From assembly GCA_020073445.1 (NCBI GenBank), contig JAIQFE010000038.1, positions 41,642 to 105,641 on the forward strand: a stretch of DNA of 64,000 nt, in the 5' to 3' direction. Below, piece by piece: positions 1-9,000 of the stretch. Within the stretch, counting starts at the first letter, position 1. Each line of letters opens with the position of its first letter. The DNA comes from Terriglobia bacterium (GTDB lineage: Bacteria; Acidobacteriota; Terriglobia; Bryobacterales; Bryobacteraceae). The notes below the pieces were generated by a model. The model searched no databases. It saw nothing but the letters and a program-made list of their open reading frames with translations, and was not told where the DNA came from. The position numbers were made by a program, and so were the translations under genes.

Positions 1-663
1 TCCCGTCGCGTCGACGACATATGGCCATGCCGCGACGGGGAGTTTCCTCGGGACGATTTCGGTGGTCACGCCAGTCGGCTCGACCAGCCGCATTTTGTCT
101 TTATGCCGGCCAAAAAGATGCACCTGCGCGCCCTTCGCTTGAAGCACCTGCGCGACGAGAAGGCCGAGTTTGCCATCGCCCAGGACGGCCACGCGCTCGC
201 CTTTAGGAATCTTCACCTGATCCAAGATTTCACACGCCGCCGCAATAGGCTCGATGAAGACGGCATGCTCCGTGGGAATCGACGCGGGCACGCGATGCAG
301 GTTGCGGATCGGCAGCGTTAGGTACTCGCGGAACGCCCCCGGATGCTTGACGATGCCGAGAACGGTCCGTGTCGGGCAGTGGCGGCCCAGGCCGCGCTTG
401 CACCAATCGCAGTGTCCACACGCAAGGTTGATTTCGCCCACGACGCGTTTCCCGACCCACGCTTTGTCGGCGGCCTCTGTCACTTCTCCCACGAACTCGT
501 GACCGGGCGTGCCCGAGAATCCGTAATATCCACGCTGAAGTTCCAGGTCGGTTGAACAGATCCCGGCGGCCAGCAGGCGAATTCTTGCAAAACCTTCCGG
601 TACACGCGGCAAGGGAAGGCGGCGGAGCCGTACGCGGCCCGATTCCAGATGAACGGCAAGCAT
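1..663 (-). CDS. zinc-type medium-chain alcohol dehydrogenase, partial (C-terminus off window)
   Basis: The minus-strand reading frame is open from an ATG at 661-663 to the window edge (221 codons). It has the GroES-like N-terminal fold of MDR dehydrogenases: a GICSTDLELQ motif with the catalytic-zinc Cys, GHEFVGEV, and the structural-zinc cysteines in CGHCDWCKRGLGRHC. The start of the Rossmann domain (AVLGDGKLGLLVAQVL) and a VVDATG stretch follow. Family members oxidise alcohols or polyols with NAD(P); the substrate cannot be read here. It is divergent from thrC with only 18 bp between start codons, so the two promoters must overlap the neighbouring coding sequence. Confidence 0.9.
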   Translation of the reverse strand, partial: MLAVHLESGRVRLRRLPLPRVPEGFARIRLLAAGICSTDLELQRGYYGFSGTPGHEFVGEVTEAADKAWVGKRVVGEINLACGHCDWCKRGLGRHCPTRTVLGIVKHPGAFREYLTLPIRNLHRVPASIPTEHAVFIEPIAAACEILDQVKIPKGERVAVLGDGKLGLLVAQVLQAKGAQVHLFGRHKDKMRLVEPTGVTTEIVPRKLPVAAWPYVVDATG

Positions 664-681
664 CGTTTAAAGTTAAGAGAT

Positions 682-2016
682 ATGGCTTCAGCAACGCAAA
701 CCGCCGCGGCGGAGCTGGTGTGTTTCAACGAAGGTTGCCGCGCCCGGTACGCGATCACGGAGGTTCTGTACAACTGTCCCCAGTGCGGTGGACTCATCGA
801 AGCGGGCTATGCCCGTCTTGATGCGGACCCGGAGATGCTCAAACGCACGTTTCGCGACCGGCGGACCAGCAATGCTCCGCTCGACCAGAGCGGCGTCTGG
901 CGCTATCGAGAGCTGTTTCCGTTCCTCGACGACTACCGCCACGCAGTCACTCTGCGCGAAGGGAACACGCCGTTGCTCAACGGGCCGATCGCGGCCAAGT
1001 ATGGCGGGCTCGACCGGATCACCTTCAAGCACCAGGGATTCAACCCGACAGGATCGTTCAAAGACAACGGGATGACCTGCGGTACCTCTCAGGCGGTGCG
1101 GCTGGGAATGAAGCGCGTGGCGTGTGTATCTACGGGCAATACGTCGGCATCGATGGCGGCCTACGCGGCCACCGCCGGTCTCGAAGCACTGATCTTCCTG
1201 CCCCACGGAAACATTTCGTTCGGCAAGCTCGCGCAGGCACTGGAATACGGCGCCAAGACCCTGCAGGTGGAAGCCAACTTCGACCAGATCTTGGCGCTGG
1301 TCCGGGTGCTCGCCGAGCGCCTCGGCATCTATCTGCTGAACTCGATGAATCCGTTCCGCATCGAAGGGCAGAAGGCCATCATGTTCGAGATGCTCGACCA
1401 GCTCGACTGGCGCGTGCCGGATTGGGTGGTCCTGCCCGGCGGGAACCTGGGCAACACTTCCGCGTTTGGCAAAGGTCTGCGCGAAGCCAAAGCAGCGGGT
1501 CTGATCGACAAGCTGCCGCGGCTCGCCGTGATCCAGGCGGAAGGCTCGGCTCCCTTTCACGAACTCTGGACGCGTGAGGTAAGCGGGAAGGGCGGGGGAT
1601 TGTGCCCCGTGTCGAAACCCGAGACGCTCGCCACCGCGATCCGCATCGGCGATCCGGTCTCCTGGCCCAAGGCATTGCACGAAGTCCGGACCTCCGGGGG
1701 CACGGTCGAAAAGGTCACCGAGCAGGAAATCGCGGATGCCAAGGCGCAGATCGGACTCTGCGGAATCGGTTGCGAGCCCGCCTCGGCGGCAACGTTGGCG
1801 GGAATCCGCAAGCTCACCGCTAACGGCGTTATCGATCGCGGCGCGGATGTGGTCGCCGTCCTCACGGGCAACCTGTTAAAGGATCCCGATTACATCTATC
1901 GCTATCACACCGGCCAGCTCGAAGCGCCCGGCGGAGTGAAGATTCAGCCGACCTTCGGCAACAAGGCAATCGTTGTGCCCAACGATCCCGACAAGATCGC
2001 AGCGTTGCTCGCATAA
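682..2016 (+). CDS. thrC: threonine synthase
   Basis: PLP-dependent enzyme converting O-phosphohomoserine to threonine, the last step of threonine synthesis. From the ATG at 682 the protein is 444 aa. An N-terminal zinc ribbon (C14, C19, C32, C35) is followed by the PLP domain with the Schiff-base lysine in NPTGSFKDNG (K127) and a phosphate-binding stretch around STGNTSASMAAYA. A start at 649 is also open but would overlap the divergent dehydrogenase, so 682 (MASATQ...) is preferred. The N-terminal ribbon and about 450 aa length match the threonine synthase subfamily of archaea and many non-proteobacteria. Confidence 0.93.
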   Translation: MASATQTAAAELVCFNEGCRARYAITEVLYNCPQCGGLIEAGYARLDADPEMLKRTFRDRRTSNAPLDQSGVWRYRELFPFLDDYRHAVTLREGNTPLLNGPIAAKYGGLDRITFKHQGFNPTGSFKDNGMTCGTSQAVRLGMKRVACVSTGNTSASMAAYAATAGLEALIFLPHGNISFGKLAQALEYGAKTLQVEANFDQILALVRVLAERLGIYLLNSMNPFRIEGQKAIMFEMLDQLDWRVPDWVVLPGGNLGNTSAFGKGLREAKAAGLIDKLPRLAVIQAEGSAPFHELWTREVSGKGGGLCPVSKPETLATAIRIGDPVSWPKALHEVRTSGGTVEKVTEQEIADAKAQIGLCGIGCEPASAATLAGIRKLTANGVIDRGADVVAVLTGNLLKDPDYIYRYHTGQLEAPGGVKIQPTFGNKAIVVPNDPDKIAALLA

Positions 2017-2017
2017 A

Positions 2018-2170
2018 GCAAACCAGGGACTGTCTCCGATTTCGAATAACGATCCTCGATCGGTCCGAGGCAGTTGGCCGAAATCGGCTGGCTGTCCCAG
2101 GTTTGCGTTGCACGATTCCGGCAAAAGGGGACAGGCTACTCTGTCCCCTCCTGCAAATTCCTGAATTTGC
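2018..2170. repeat. intergenic inverted-repeat cluster (GGGACAG family)
   Basis: Between the convergent thrC and hydrolase genes lie three palindromic units. One is a long imperfect inverted repeat with arms at about 2021-2046 and 2080-2106 (CAAACC-GGGAC...GATTTCG against its complement). The second is a perfect 8-bp stem, GGGGACAG/CTGTCCCC, at 2127-2148. The third is a perfect 8-bp stem, GCAAATTC/GAATTTGC, at 2153-2170. A further CTGTCCC follows near 2200. They could terminate both genes, but the repeated GGGACAG core suggests a dispersed genomic repeat. Confidence 0.7.
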
Positions 2171-2216
2171 CTGCAAGCGTGGGAGTGGACAGAGCTGCCT
2201 GTCCCTTCATCGTTAA

Positions 2217-2924
2217 CTACAGAATCCCGACTTTGTTGTGCCCGATGATCGTTTCCACCAGGAACGACAGGGTGCGCATGTCGGCCAGATCGGCGGCCTT
2301 CGGATCGAAGTGGCTTCCGCCCGGACGTGCGAACGCGTGCCCGACCTTCGGATACTCGTAGACCGTAACGCGAGGATCGCCCTTGTACGTTTCCCGCACC
2401 TGCGCGGCGACTTCCGGCGAAGCATACTGATCGAGCTCCGCATAGTGCAGCATCAGCGGACACGACAGGTTCTTCGCCAGATCCAGCTTCTTGTCGATTC
2501 CGACTCCGTAATATCCCACCGCGGCGTCGGGCTTGTGGCGGACAGCGGTCAGGTACGCCAGATAGCCTCCCCAGCAATAACCCACCACGCCGACCGTGCC
2601 GTTGCTGCAGGCCGGATGCTTGCGCAGAAAGTCGATGGCGGAGGCGATGTCGTCGGTGACCTGGTTGTCGTCCATCTTGCCGCGCAGGGCGCGTCCGCGT
2701 TCGAACTCGGATTCCTTCAGCTCCACGCCAGGCTCGGCGCGCCAGAAAAGATCGGGGCAGATCGCGGTGAACTGGCGATTGGCCAGGAAGTCGCAGACCT
2801 TGCGCATGCTCTCATTGACGCCGAAAATTTCCTGGAGCACGACGACTCCGGGGCCCTTGCCCTTTTTGGGCAGAGCCATGTAGGCGGACATCTCTCCGCC
2901 CTTTACGGGGACTCGAATGGTCAT
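2217..2924 (-). CDS. dienelactone hydrolase family protein
   Basis: Alpha/beta hydrolase of 235 aa, the usual size for the dienelactone hydrolase family, which opens lactone rings in chlorocatechol breakdown and related ester substrates. The nucleophile is Cys117 in GYCWGG. The rest of the likely triad is Asp165 (ELDQYASPE) and His196 (KVGHAFAR). An E near residue 32 (LQEIFGVNE) matches the family's conserved QEIFG stretch. No signal peptide, so cytoplasmic. It stands alone, convergent with thrC, with no pathway neighbours, so the natural substrate is unknown. Confidence 0.92.
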   Translation of the reverse strand: MTIRVPVKGGEMSAYMALPKKGKGPGVVVLQEIFGVNESMRKVCDFLANRQFTAICPDLFWRAEPGVELKESEFERGRALRGKMDDNQVTDDIASAIDFLRKHPACSNGTVGVVGYCWGGYLAYLTAVRHKPDAAVGYYGVGIDKKLDLAKNLSCPLMLHYAELDQYASPEVAAQVRETYKGDPRVTVYEYPKVGHAFARPGGSHFDPKAADLADMRTLSFLVETIIGHNKVGIL

Positions 2925-2946
2925 AAGGCACCATCATACGGCAAAG

Positions 2947-2976
2947 TTACGGCAAACCGAAACAGGCATGTATAAT
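2947..2976 (+). promoter_or_regulatory. sigma-70-like promoter for a leaderless transcript
   Basis: A perfect TATAAT at 2971-2976 lies 18 bp after a weak -35 (TTACGG, 2947-2952). The expected start point is at 2983-2984, which coincides with the GTG at 2984, so the lipoprotein mRNA may be leaderless. No Shine-Dalgarno precedes that GTG, which fits. Confidence 0.5.
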
Positions 2977-2983
2977 CGATGAA

Positions 2984-3436
2984 GTGAAACGAAACGCGTT
3001 GATGGCGTCCGCGCTGATCTTTACCCTGCTGTTGGCGGCATGCGCGCGCAAAAACATCGAGAACAAAGACGCCATCCGCCAGGCCGTGGTCGAATACCTC
3101 AGCGCGCGCCAGGCGCAGACCGGGCTGGATATGTCGACCATGGACGTCAACGTCCTGGCCATGACCTTCGAGCGCGATACCGCCCGCGCCACCGTCGAGT
3201 TCCGCGTTAAAAATAGCGAAGCCGGGATGCAGTTGAACTACACGCTCGACCGCAAGGGCGACAAGTGGGTGGTGCAGGCCCGTCAGGATACCGGCCAAGG
3301 GCACGGAGTGGTACAGCCCCCCAGCGGCACCGGCGACGCGCCAACTGGAACCGGCCAGCTTCCTCCGGGTCATCCGTCTGTCCCCGCAACGCCACCTCAG
3401 ATTCCGATACCTTTACCGTCGAGCCCCAAACAATGA
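2984..3436 (+). CDS. small lipoprotein of unknown function
   Basis: Protein of 150 aa with a lipoprotein signal peptide: basic start, hydrophobic stretch and an LLAAC lipobox. A conserved-looking alpha/beta segment follows (residues 25-105). The C-terminal 45 residues are Pro/Gly/Thr-rich and probably unstructured. GTG at 2984 is chosen because it falls at the predicted transcription start; an ATG at 3002 would leave a shorter signal peptide and remains possible. The gene overlaps the next one by 4 nt (ATGA), so the two are probably cotranscribed. Function not recognised. Confidence 0.75.
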   Translation: MKRNALMASALIFTLLLAACARKNIENKDAIRQAVVEYLSARQAQTGLDMSTMDVNVLAMTFERDTARATVEFRVKNSEAGMQLNYTLDRKGDKWVVQARQDTGQGHGVVQPPSGTGDAPTGTGQLPPGHPSVPATPPQIPIPLPSSPKQ

Positions 3437-4620
3437 AGACCGTTGCTGTACTGGGAGGCGGCCCGGCGGGGGCATCGGCGGCGGAGCGCTTAGCGCGCGC
3501 CGGCCTGAACACCATCGTGTTCGATGAGAAGCTCGCGTGGGAAAAGCCCTGCGGCGGCGGGCTCACCTACAAAGCCTACGAGCAGTATCCGTATCTGATC
3601 GATAACGATACTCCCAAGAAGTTCATCCATGAGACGGTAGTCAACTCCCAGGGCGCGGGCGAAGCCAAGATGAACCTGACCCAGCCGCTGCTCATCTATT
3701 CGCGCCTGGAGCTGAACCGGATGCTGCTGCAACGCGCCGAGCGTGCAGGCGCGGCCCTGGAACAGACTCGCGTGCTCGGAATCGAGCAGCAGGAAAAAGG
3801 CTGGCGGCTGCGCACCCGCAACGGCACAGCGGAAGCCGATTTTCTGATCGTGGCGACGGGCGCGCGGAATCCCCTGCGTGAGGTCGGCACGCAGTGGGGC
3901 ACCGGAGACACCATCACCGCGCTGGGCTATTTCGTGCCGGGTGCGCGCGAGCGTATCGACATTCAGTTTCTGCCCAAGTTTGAAGGCTACATCTGGGTGT
4001 TTCCACGTTGCGGACATCTTTCCGTGGGTATCGCCGGAAGAGGCGAATCGGCGCAAGCGATGCGTGCGCGGCTGGAAACTTATATGGCTCAGCAAGGCAT
4101 TTCGCGCCAGGATGCGACCTTCTATAGCCACATGCTGCCCTCGCTCGAGACTCCGAGCTGGAGCCGGAACCGCGTGTCGGGCCGCGGCTGGATGGCGGTA
4201 GGCGATGCGGGCGGCTTGGTGGATCCCATCACCGGCGAGGGTTTGTATTACGCGATTCGCTCCGGCGATCTGGCCAGTCAGGTGGTCCTGAATGACGCGC
4301 ACGATCTCGTGGCTAAAGCCGCAGCTTACCGGGATGCGATCACCCGTGAGTTCGCGCGCGACCTGGAATACGCCGCGACTCTGGCCAGGCGCGTATATCT
4401 GGGCCGGTATCTGTTCCGCAGTGTTCCGCACATGATGGTGGAATTCATGCGGCGCAGCCCGTGCTTTCGCGACTTGATGCAGGATCTGTTTGCTGGCACG
4501 CAACCGTACTTGAGCCTGCGCGACCGCCTGAAGAAAAATATCAATGTGACGTTGCAGGAAGTCTTCATGCAATTTTTCTTGGAGCACGTAATTCCGGGCC
4601 GCTCGCGCGTCTCGTCCTGA
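3433..4620 (+). CDS. geranylgeranyl reductase family FAD-dependent oxidoreductase
   Basis: Flavoprotein of 395 aa. The N-terminal dinucleotide-binding motif GGGPAGASAAERLARAG binds FAD, and EKPCGGGLTYKA matches the conserved PCGGG segment of geranylgeranyl reductases. The second FAD motif is GDAGGLVDPITGEGLYYAI. Family members reduce the double bonds of isoprenoid chains in lipids, quinones or chlorophyll. The start ATG overlaps the upstream lipoprotein stop by 4 nt, and hemL follows 12 bp downstream, so a three-gene operon is likely. Which isoprenoid it reduces cannot be told. Confidence 0.87.
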   Translation: MKTVAVLGGGPAGASAAERLARAGLNTIVFDEKLAWEKPCGGGLTYKAYEQYPYLIDNDTPKKFIHETVVNSQGAGEAKMNLTQPLLIYSRLELNRMLLQRAERAGAALEQTRVLGIEQQEKGWRLRTRNGTAEADFLIVATGARNPLREVGTQWGTGDTITALGYFVPGARERIDIQFLPKFEGYIWVFPRCGHLSVGIAGRGESAQAMRARLETYMAQQGISRQDATFYSHMLPSLETPSWSRNRVSGRGWMAVGDAGGLVDPITGEGLYYAIRSGDLASQVVLNDAHDLVAKAAAYRDAITREFARDLEYAATLARRVYLGRYLFRSVPHMMVEFMRRSPCFRDLMQDLFAGTQPYLSLRDRLKKNINVTLQEVFMQFFLEHVIPGRSRVSS

Positions 4621-4632
4621 GTTAGAGCGCTG

Positions 4633-5901
4633 ATGAAATCCGAACGGTCGGAAGCTTGGTTCGCGCGCGCCCAAAAGGTTATTCCGGGCGGCGTGAATTC
4701 TCCCGTCCGGGCCTTTCGTGGCGTGGGCGGAACACCGCGATTCATCGACCGCGGCCAAGGCTCGCGCATTTTCGACACCGACGGCAACTCCTACATCGAC
4801 TACGTGTGCTCCTGGGGGCCGCTCCTGCTGGGGCATCGCCCGCCCGCCGTCATCGATGCGTTGCGCGAGGTGCTGGAGGTCGGAACCAGCTTCGGTGCAC
4901 CCACCGAGCGCGAAGTGGAACTCGCCGAGCTGATCGCCCAGGCCGTGCCCTCCATGGAAATGGTGCGGCTGGTGAACTCGGGCACCGAAGCGACCATGAG
5001 CGCGCTACGCCTCGCTCGCGGTTTCACCGGACGCGACCTCGTCATCAAGTTCGAGGGCTGCTATCACGGGCACGTCGATTCTCTGCTTGTGAAGGGCGGC
5101 TCGGGAATGGCGACGCTCGGAATCGCCGATTCCGCGGGAGTCCCGAAGGCATTCGCGGAGACCACCATTTCACTCCCGTTCAACTCCATCGCCGCCGTGG
5201 AGAAAGCGTTCGCGGACCGCGCTGGTCAGATTGCCGCGGTAATCGTCGAGCCCGTAGTCGGCAACATGGGATGCGTTCCGCCCGCGCACGGATTCCTAGA
5301 GGCGTTGCGGGACCAGACGGCTCGCCACGGGTCGCTGCTGATTTTCGATGAGGTCATGACCGGGTTCCGCGTCGCGCTCGGCGGCGCGCAGCAGCGCTTC
5401 GGGATTCAGCCCGATCTGACCACGCTCGGTAAGATTATCGGCGGCGGTTTGCCGATGGCAGCTTACGGCGGCCGCGCGGACATCATGAAAAAGATCGCGC
5501 CTCTGGGGCCCGTCTACCAGGCGGGGACGTTATCCGGAAACCCGCTGGCGGTCGCCGCGGGTCTCGCGATGCTGCGATATCTGATCGCGCATCCCGAAGT
5601 CTACAGCACGCTGGAGTCTCGCGCGGCGGAGCTGACGGCCTGGACGCCTCCGGGCGTTACGGTGAATCGCGTTGGCTCGATGTTCACCTTTTTCTTCTCC
5701 CCGAACCCCGTGACGGACTGGGACTCGGCCAAGAAGTGCGACACTGCTCGGTTTGGGAAGTTCTTCCACTTCCTGCTGGAGCGCGGCGTGTACATCGCAC
5801 CCTCGCAGTTCGAGGCTGGATTCGTATCCGCGGCGCACAGCGAAGAAGATATTCGTGCCACGGTGGCCGCGGCGCGTGAGTTCTTCGAAGCCGCTTCCTA
5901 A
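4633..5901 (+). CDS. hemL: glutamate-1-semialdehyde 2,1-aminomutase
   Basis: Class-III PLP aminotransferase fold, 422 aa. It converts glutamate-1-semialdehyde to 5-aminolevulinate in C5-pathway tetrapyrrole synthesis. N-terminal [12 protein letters not shown] is diagnostic of HemL. The cofactor-binding [14 protein letters not shown] and [10 protein letters not shown] are present, and the PLP lysine is K267 in [12 protein letters not shown]. It sits 12 bp after the flavoprotein gene. Its stop overlaps the convergent STAS gene by 4 nt. Confidence 0.96.
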   Translation: MKSERSEAWFARAQKVIPGGVNSPVRAFRGVGGTPRFIDRGQGSRIFDTDGNSYIDYVCSWGPLLLGHRPPAVIDALREVLEVGTSFGAPTEREVELAELIAQAVPSMEMVRLVNSGTEATMSALRLARGFTGRDLVIKFEGCYHGHVDSLLVKGGSGMATLGIADSAGVPKAFAETTISLPFNSIAAVEKAFADRAGQIAAVIVEPVVGNMGCVPPAHGFLEALRDQTARHGSLLIFDEVMTGFRVALGGAQQRFGIQPDLTTLGKIIGGGLPMAAYGGRADIMKKIAPLGPVYQAGTLSGNPLAVAAGLAMLRYLIAHPEVYSTLESRAAELTAWTPPGVTVNRVGSMFTFFFSPNPVTDWDSAKKCDTARFGKFFHFLLERGVYIAPSQFEAGFVSAAHSEEDIRATVAAAREFFEAAS

Positions 5902-6299
5902 CTGTCGCCCTGTTGCTGCACGAAGCTCAGGATGTCGAAGTGCTTGATCTGGCGATCGGGGAAGAAGCTGTTCACCGCATCCTGAACCTCGGTGAATACC
6001 TCGAAGACAGTATGCAGCTTGGTCAGCAGCAGCAATTCGACATTGCGCTTGTTCGGATTCACCAGCTTCAGCGCGCCGCCCTGCTTCTTGAGCGATGTGA
6101 AGCAGATGACCAGGATGCCCAGCCCGGTAGAATCGATGTATTCCACCCCGCCGAGATCCACCACCACATTGTGCTTCCCGGCCGCGGATAGCTGCGCGAT
6201 CCGTTCCCGCACAATGTTTGACTCGCCTAACGTCAGCCGTCCCTTCAGCGTCAGGATGACGACGTCCTCTCGCACGCTTTCAGCGATATCCAGGGGCAT
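5898..6299 (-). CDS. STAS-domain anti-sigma factor antagonist
   Basis: Single STAS domain of 133 aa (SpoIIAA/RsbV-like). Such proteins release a sigma factor or other partner when unphosphorylated and are switched by phosphorylation of a conserved Ser/Thr, here in [11 protein letters not shown] (about residue 59). The tail of some 25 residues after the domain is longer than in SpoIIAA. No anti-sigma kinase gene is adjacent; the next gene on the same strand, 74 bp upstream, encodes an HDOD protein. Confidence 0.9.
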   Translation of the reverse strand: MPLDIAESVREDVVILTLKGRLTLGESNIVRERIAQLSAAGKHNVVVDLGGVEYIDSTGLGILVICFTSLKKQGGALKLVNPNKRNVELLLLTKLHTVFEVFTEVQDAVNSFFPDRQIKHFDILSFVQQQGDS

Positions 6300-6373
6300 G
6301 GAACCCTAGTGTAGCAATTGAGCGCGGTGCGGGTCCCAGGTCTGCCGCGGGTTCTTCAGCCTGCGGTGCCGGA

Positions 6374-7168
6374 TTACGCGAGAGAACATTCGATGCTGTT
6401 CACTTCCGTCGCGAACACATCCAGCATCGGCTTGTTCTCGATAATTTCGGCCACGGGTCCCGAGAATTCCCCTGCCGCCAGTTGCCGGTGACAGCCGCAC
6501 GCGCCAAACCCGATGTGCTCCGCCACGACGCATCCGAGCTGGACTGCGTCCGCCAGTTTGCCGCCCACGTTCGGCCAGTGATGCAGCGCCGCCGCGTCCT
6601 GCAGGACTTCTGGCAGGCCCCACGCTTCCAGGATCAGTCCCGCCAACTCGGCATGATCGGTCCCATACGCCTCGCGTTCGTTCCCCATCAGGTCCAGCCC
6701 GTCTGTAACCGAATCGTTCACCAGCTGGACGTAGTCCTGTCCGCCGTGCTCGAACAGCGCCAGTTGCCCGATTCCGTGGAGCAGGCCGGCCGTGTATGCC
6801 TGGTCGACCGGTAACACGGCCGTCTGGTCGCCGATGAGCGCGGTCGCCACGCTATGCCGCCACCAGGCCTTCATAAACGGGGAGGTCCGGTTGGGGATGC
6901 CACGCCAGAGTGCCGCGGTAACCACGATCTGCGTCAGGCGCTGGAGTCCCACGATGGCGATCGCATGCAGCACCGACACAATCTCCTGCCGCCGCGCATA
7001 CAGCCCGGAATTGGCCATGCGCAGGGTCTCGCCGGAGAGTGCCGGGTCGAGCGAAATCAGTTTCGCAACTTCTTTAAAGGAAACGTCTTCGTTGGCGACC
7101 AGAGCCATCAGTTTGACGGCGACCGGCGAAAACGAAGGAAGACGCCTCAGGAACTGGCTGACGACCAT
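6374..7168 (-). CDS. HDOD domain regulatory protein
   Basis: HDOD domain, a non-catalytic relative of HD phosphohydrolases used in bacterial signalling. The protein is about 264 aa from ATG 7166-7168. Seen: FLRRLPSFSPVAVKLMALV at the start, then SLDPALSGETLRMANS, the core helix HAIAIVGLQRLTQIV, and AGLLHGIGQLALFEH. An upstream ATG at 7276 is in frame but would overlap the preceding gene's 3' end, so the shorter start is preferred. It lies upstream of the STAS gene on the same strand; the pair may act in one signalling output. Confidence 0.82.
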   Translation of the reverse strand: MVVSQFLRRLPSFSPVAVKLMALVANEDVSFKEVAKLISLDPALSGETLRMANSGLYARRQEIVSVLHAIAIVGLQRLTQIVVTAALWRGIPNRTSPFMKAWWRHSVATALIGDQTAVLPVDQAYTAGLLHGIGQLALFEHGGQDYVQLVNDSVTDGLDLMGNEREAYGTDHAELAGLILEAWGLPEVLQDAAALHHWPNVGGKLADAVQLGCVVAEHIGFGACGCHRQLAAGEFSGPVAEIIENKPMLDVFATEVNSIECSLA

Positions 7169-7235
7169 CCCGCCGGGCGTACCCACAGTAGACACGGATC
7201 CCACCACAGCCTTATCGCCAAAGCCGCTCGGGATT

Positions 7236-7829
7236 CTAGGGATTTCTACCCTCCCGGATTCGGCGTCGGGCAGCAAGTAGCGCTAACCCCCCTGCGCAGA
7301 GAAGCGTGGTCGGAGGCTCCGGCACGGCGGGTGGATCGTAAATCGTCACCGCCTCGCCTGGATAGGCTCCATAACCTGGGATGGGCGTGACGCTTTCGGC
7401 GACAGAGAATGAAAACAGAATATCGCCGCTGCCCCATCCGATTGAGGAAGCGCCGGCGCTCACGCTAATCTGAAACGGAACGCCCAACGTAAATGGCAGC
7501 CAGGTTTTGGTCCCGTTGAAGTCATTGGCAGGAGAACATCCAAAGTCGGTGCATCCGAAGGTATAGGAGCCCACAGTTCCATGGCTAGCGCCTCCGGAGT
7601 TCGCACCGCCCTGTGCAGTTATTGCGATGAACCCATCTCTCACCGGGCCAAGTGTCAAACCAATAGCATTCGCACTTGCCGAGATAAATGGATCCCCGCT
7701 TGGGTCAGTGTAAAAGACGGTAGCGGTCCCCGTCACGACGGCCGTGTCCAATCCGCTGATCGCGGCACTTGTAATCGCGGAAGCGAACGCTGGCAGCGCC
7801 GCTAAGGCCAATAGAATGAGTCTCCTCAT
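7236..7829 (-). CDS. PEP-CTERM sorting domain protein
   Basis: Exported protein of 197 aa. From ATG 7827-7829 (preceded by GGAGGA) it begins with a signal peptide, MRRLILLALAALPAFASA. A beta-rich, Gly/Ser/Thr-rich body follows. The C-terminal tripartite signal is VPEPP, a hydrophobic stretch (TTLLCAGGLALLAA) and a basic RRRIREGR end. PEP-CTERM proteins are processed by exosortase and linked to exopolysaccharide or the cell surface. No exosortase gene is in the window. The body has no domain I recognise. Confidence 0.88.
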   Translation of the reverse strand: MRRLILLALAALPAFASAITSAAISGLDTAVVTGTATVFYTDPSGDPFISASANAIGLTLGPVRDGFIAITAQGGANSGGASHGTVGSYTFGCTDFGCSPANDFNGTKTWLPFTLGVPFQISVSAGASSIGWGSGDILFSFSVAESVTPIPGYGAYPGEAVTIYDPPAVPEPPTTLLCAGGLALLAARRRIREGRNP

Positions 7830-7933
7830 GGCGTGTCCTCCAAATCCGGACACAAAGTATAGCAATAATGTTTGACGGCATATATCCACTAAACCAAGGG
7901 GCATATGCCATTCCAAGCACAAGGTATACCCCG

Positions 7934-8860
7934 TCAGCGAACATGGGCCGAAGATTCAGGGAATACGAAGCGAATGAGTGGCGCCGCTTGGCGACAGATC
8001 GCGCGCCGGCGGCGGCCAGCGCCCAGACACGCTAAACCAGCCCCGAACAGCTCCAAGGTTCCGGGTTCCGGAACGGTCGAATCGGTTCCCGGGTCGCCGG
8101 GTCCGGCGTGGAGATTGGAAATGAATACCGCGCTATCCAGGATATGATCGTTCACGTCCCCGACCTCAAAAAGGATGGTGTGGCTGCCCGCGGAGAGCGT
8201 ATTCGTGAAAGTTCGCAGCTGCAGCAGGCCATGCGGATCTTCGAATGCGGAGTTCGTATCCGCCGTCGTGAGAGCGCTGCTGAAAGTGCTGCCGACCTGA
8301 ACCGCGTGATTGGACCCGTCGAAGACACTCTGATCCCCCACTGCCGTGCCGTCCAGAAACGCCAGAAATGAGTCGGTGAAGCTGCCGATAAACGTGGGAT
8401 ATTCCACCGAGCCGAAAATAAAATCGAAACCCACCTGGCTGTCCGAGCTCAGGGTGAAGGTGACCATCAGGGCAGCCACGTCGTTGGAATCGCCGAAACT
8501 GGCGATGTGGCCTGGTCCGTAGGCGTCAAACTCCGGCGTGCCGCTTGCTCCCGTATTCGTGCTCGGAAAGTTGAGGAAGCTGTAGGAGTCCGCCGTCGTA
8601 TCGATGGCTCTGCCGGTAGACAGCACCACTCCGTCGCCAATCGTCACCGGAGGGCTGGTGAAGCCAGTGTAGGTTCCAATCTGAGACGCAGCGCCGTTGG
8701 TAACCGACGCTGAATTGATCGTCAGTCCGCCTCCGCCTCCCAGCGCCGTCGCCAGAGTGGTCCCGTCCGTTGTCGGAGTGACGACTAAAGTCGTTGCCGA
8801 AGCCGCAGTGGCCAGCAGGAACGCACACGCCGAACTTAGAGATGCAAAGGGTCTGCACAT
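7934..8860 (-). CDS. choice-of-anchor L domain PEP-CTERM protein
   Basis: Exported protein of 308 aa from ATG 8858-8860, preceded by a strong GGAGGAGGA site. A signal peptide (to about residue 22, ending ATAASA) is followed by a choice-of-anchor L domain with the typical PVTIGDGVVLSTGRA and FIFGSVEYPTFIGSFTDSFL segments. VPEPGTLELFGAGLACLGAGRRRRA is the sorting signal. Odd: about 20 residues continue past the basic cluster, where PEP-CTERM proteins normally stop, so the tail may be recently extended. Second PEP-CTERM gene in tandem on the same strand. Confidence 0.87.
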   Translation of the reverse strand: MCRPFASLSSACAFLLATAASATTLVVTPTTDGTTLATALGGGGGLTINSASVTNGAASQIGTYTGFTSPPVTIGDGVVLSTGRAIDTTADSYSFLNFPSTNTGASGTPEFDAYGPGHIASFGDSNDVAALMVTFTLSSDSQVGFDFIFGSVEYPTFIGSFTDSFLAFLDGTAVGDQSVFDGSNHAVQVGSTFSSALTTADTNSAFEDPHGLLQLRTFTNTLSAGSHTILFEVGDVNDHILDSAVFISNLHAGPGDPGTDSTVPEPGTLELFGAGLACLGAGRRRRAICRQAAPLIRFVFPESSAHVR

Positions 8861-9000
8861 CGAAACTGGATCCTCCTCCAAGGCAAGCTGTGAAGGGAGT
8901 GCGGGCGTGGAGAAAAAATCTCCCCTCGAGGGCCGAGATAGTTTGCGTAGTCCCTGGGAGTAGCGCCGCGTCGTGGAAATCGCGTCTTAGGGCGCTGGTT

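Noticed and set aside
3490..4836. A 448-codon minus-strand open frame
   Set aside because: Antisense to the FAD reductase and hemL; an artefact of high GC third-position bias.
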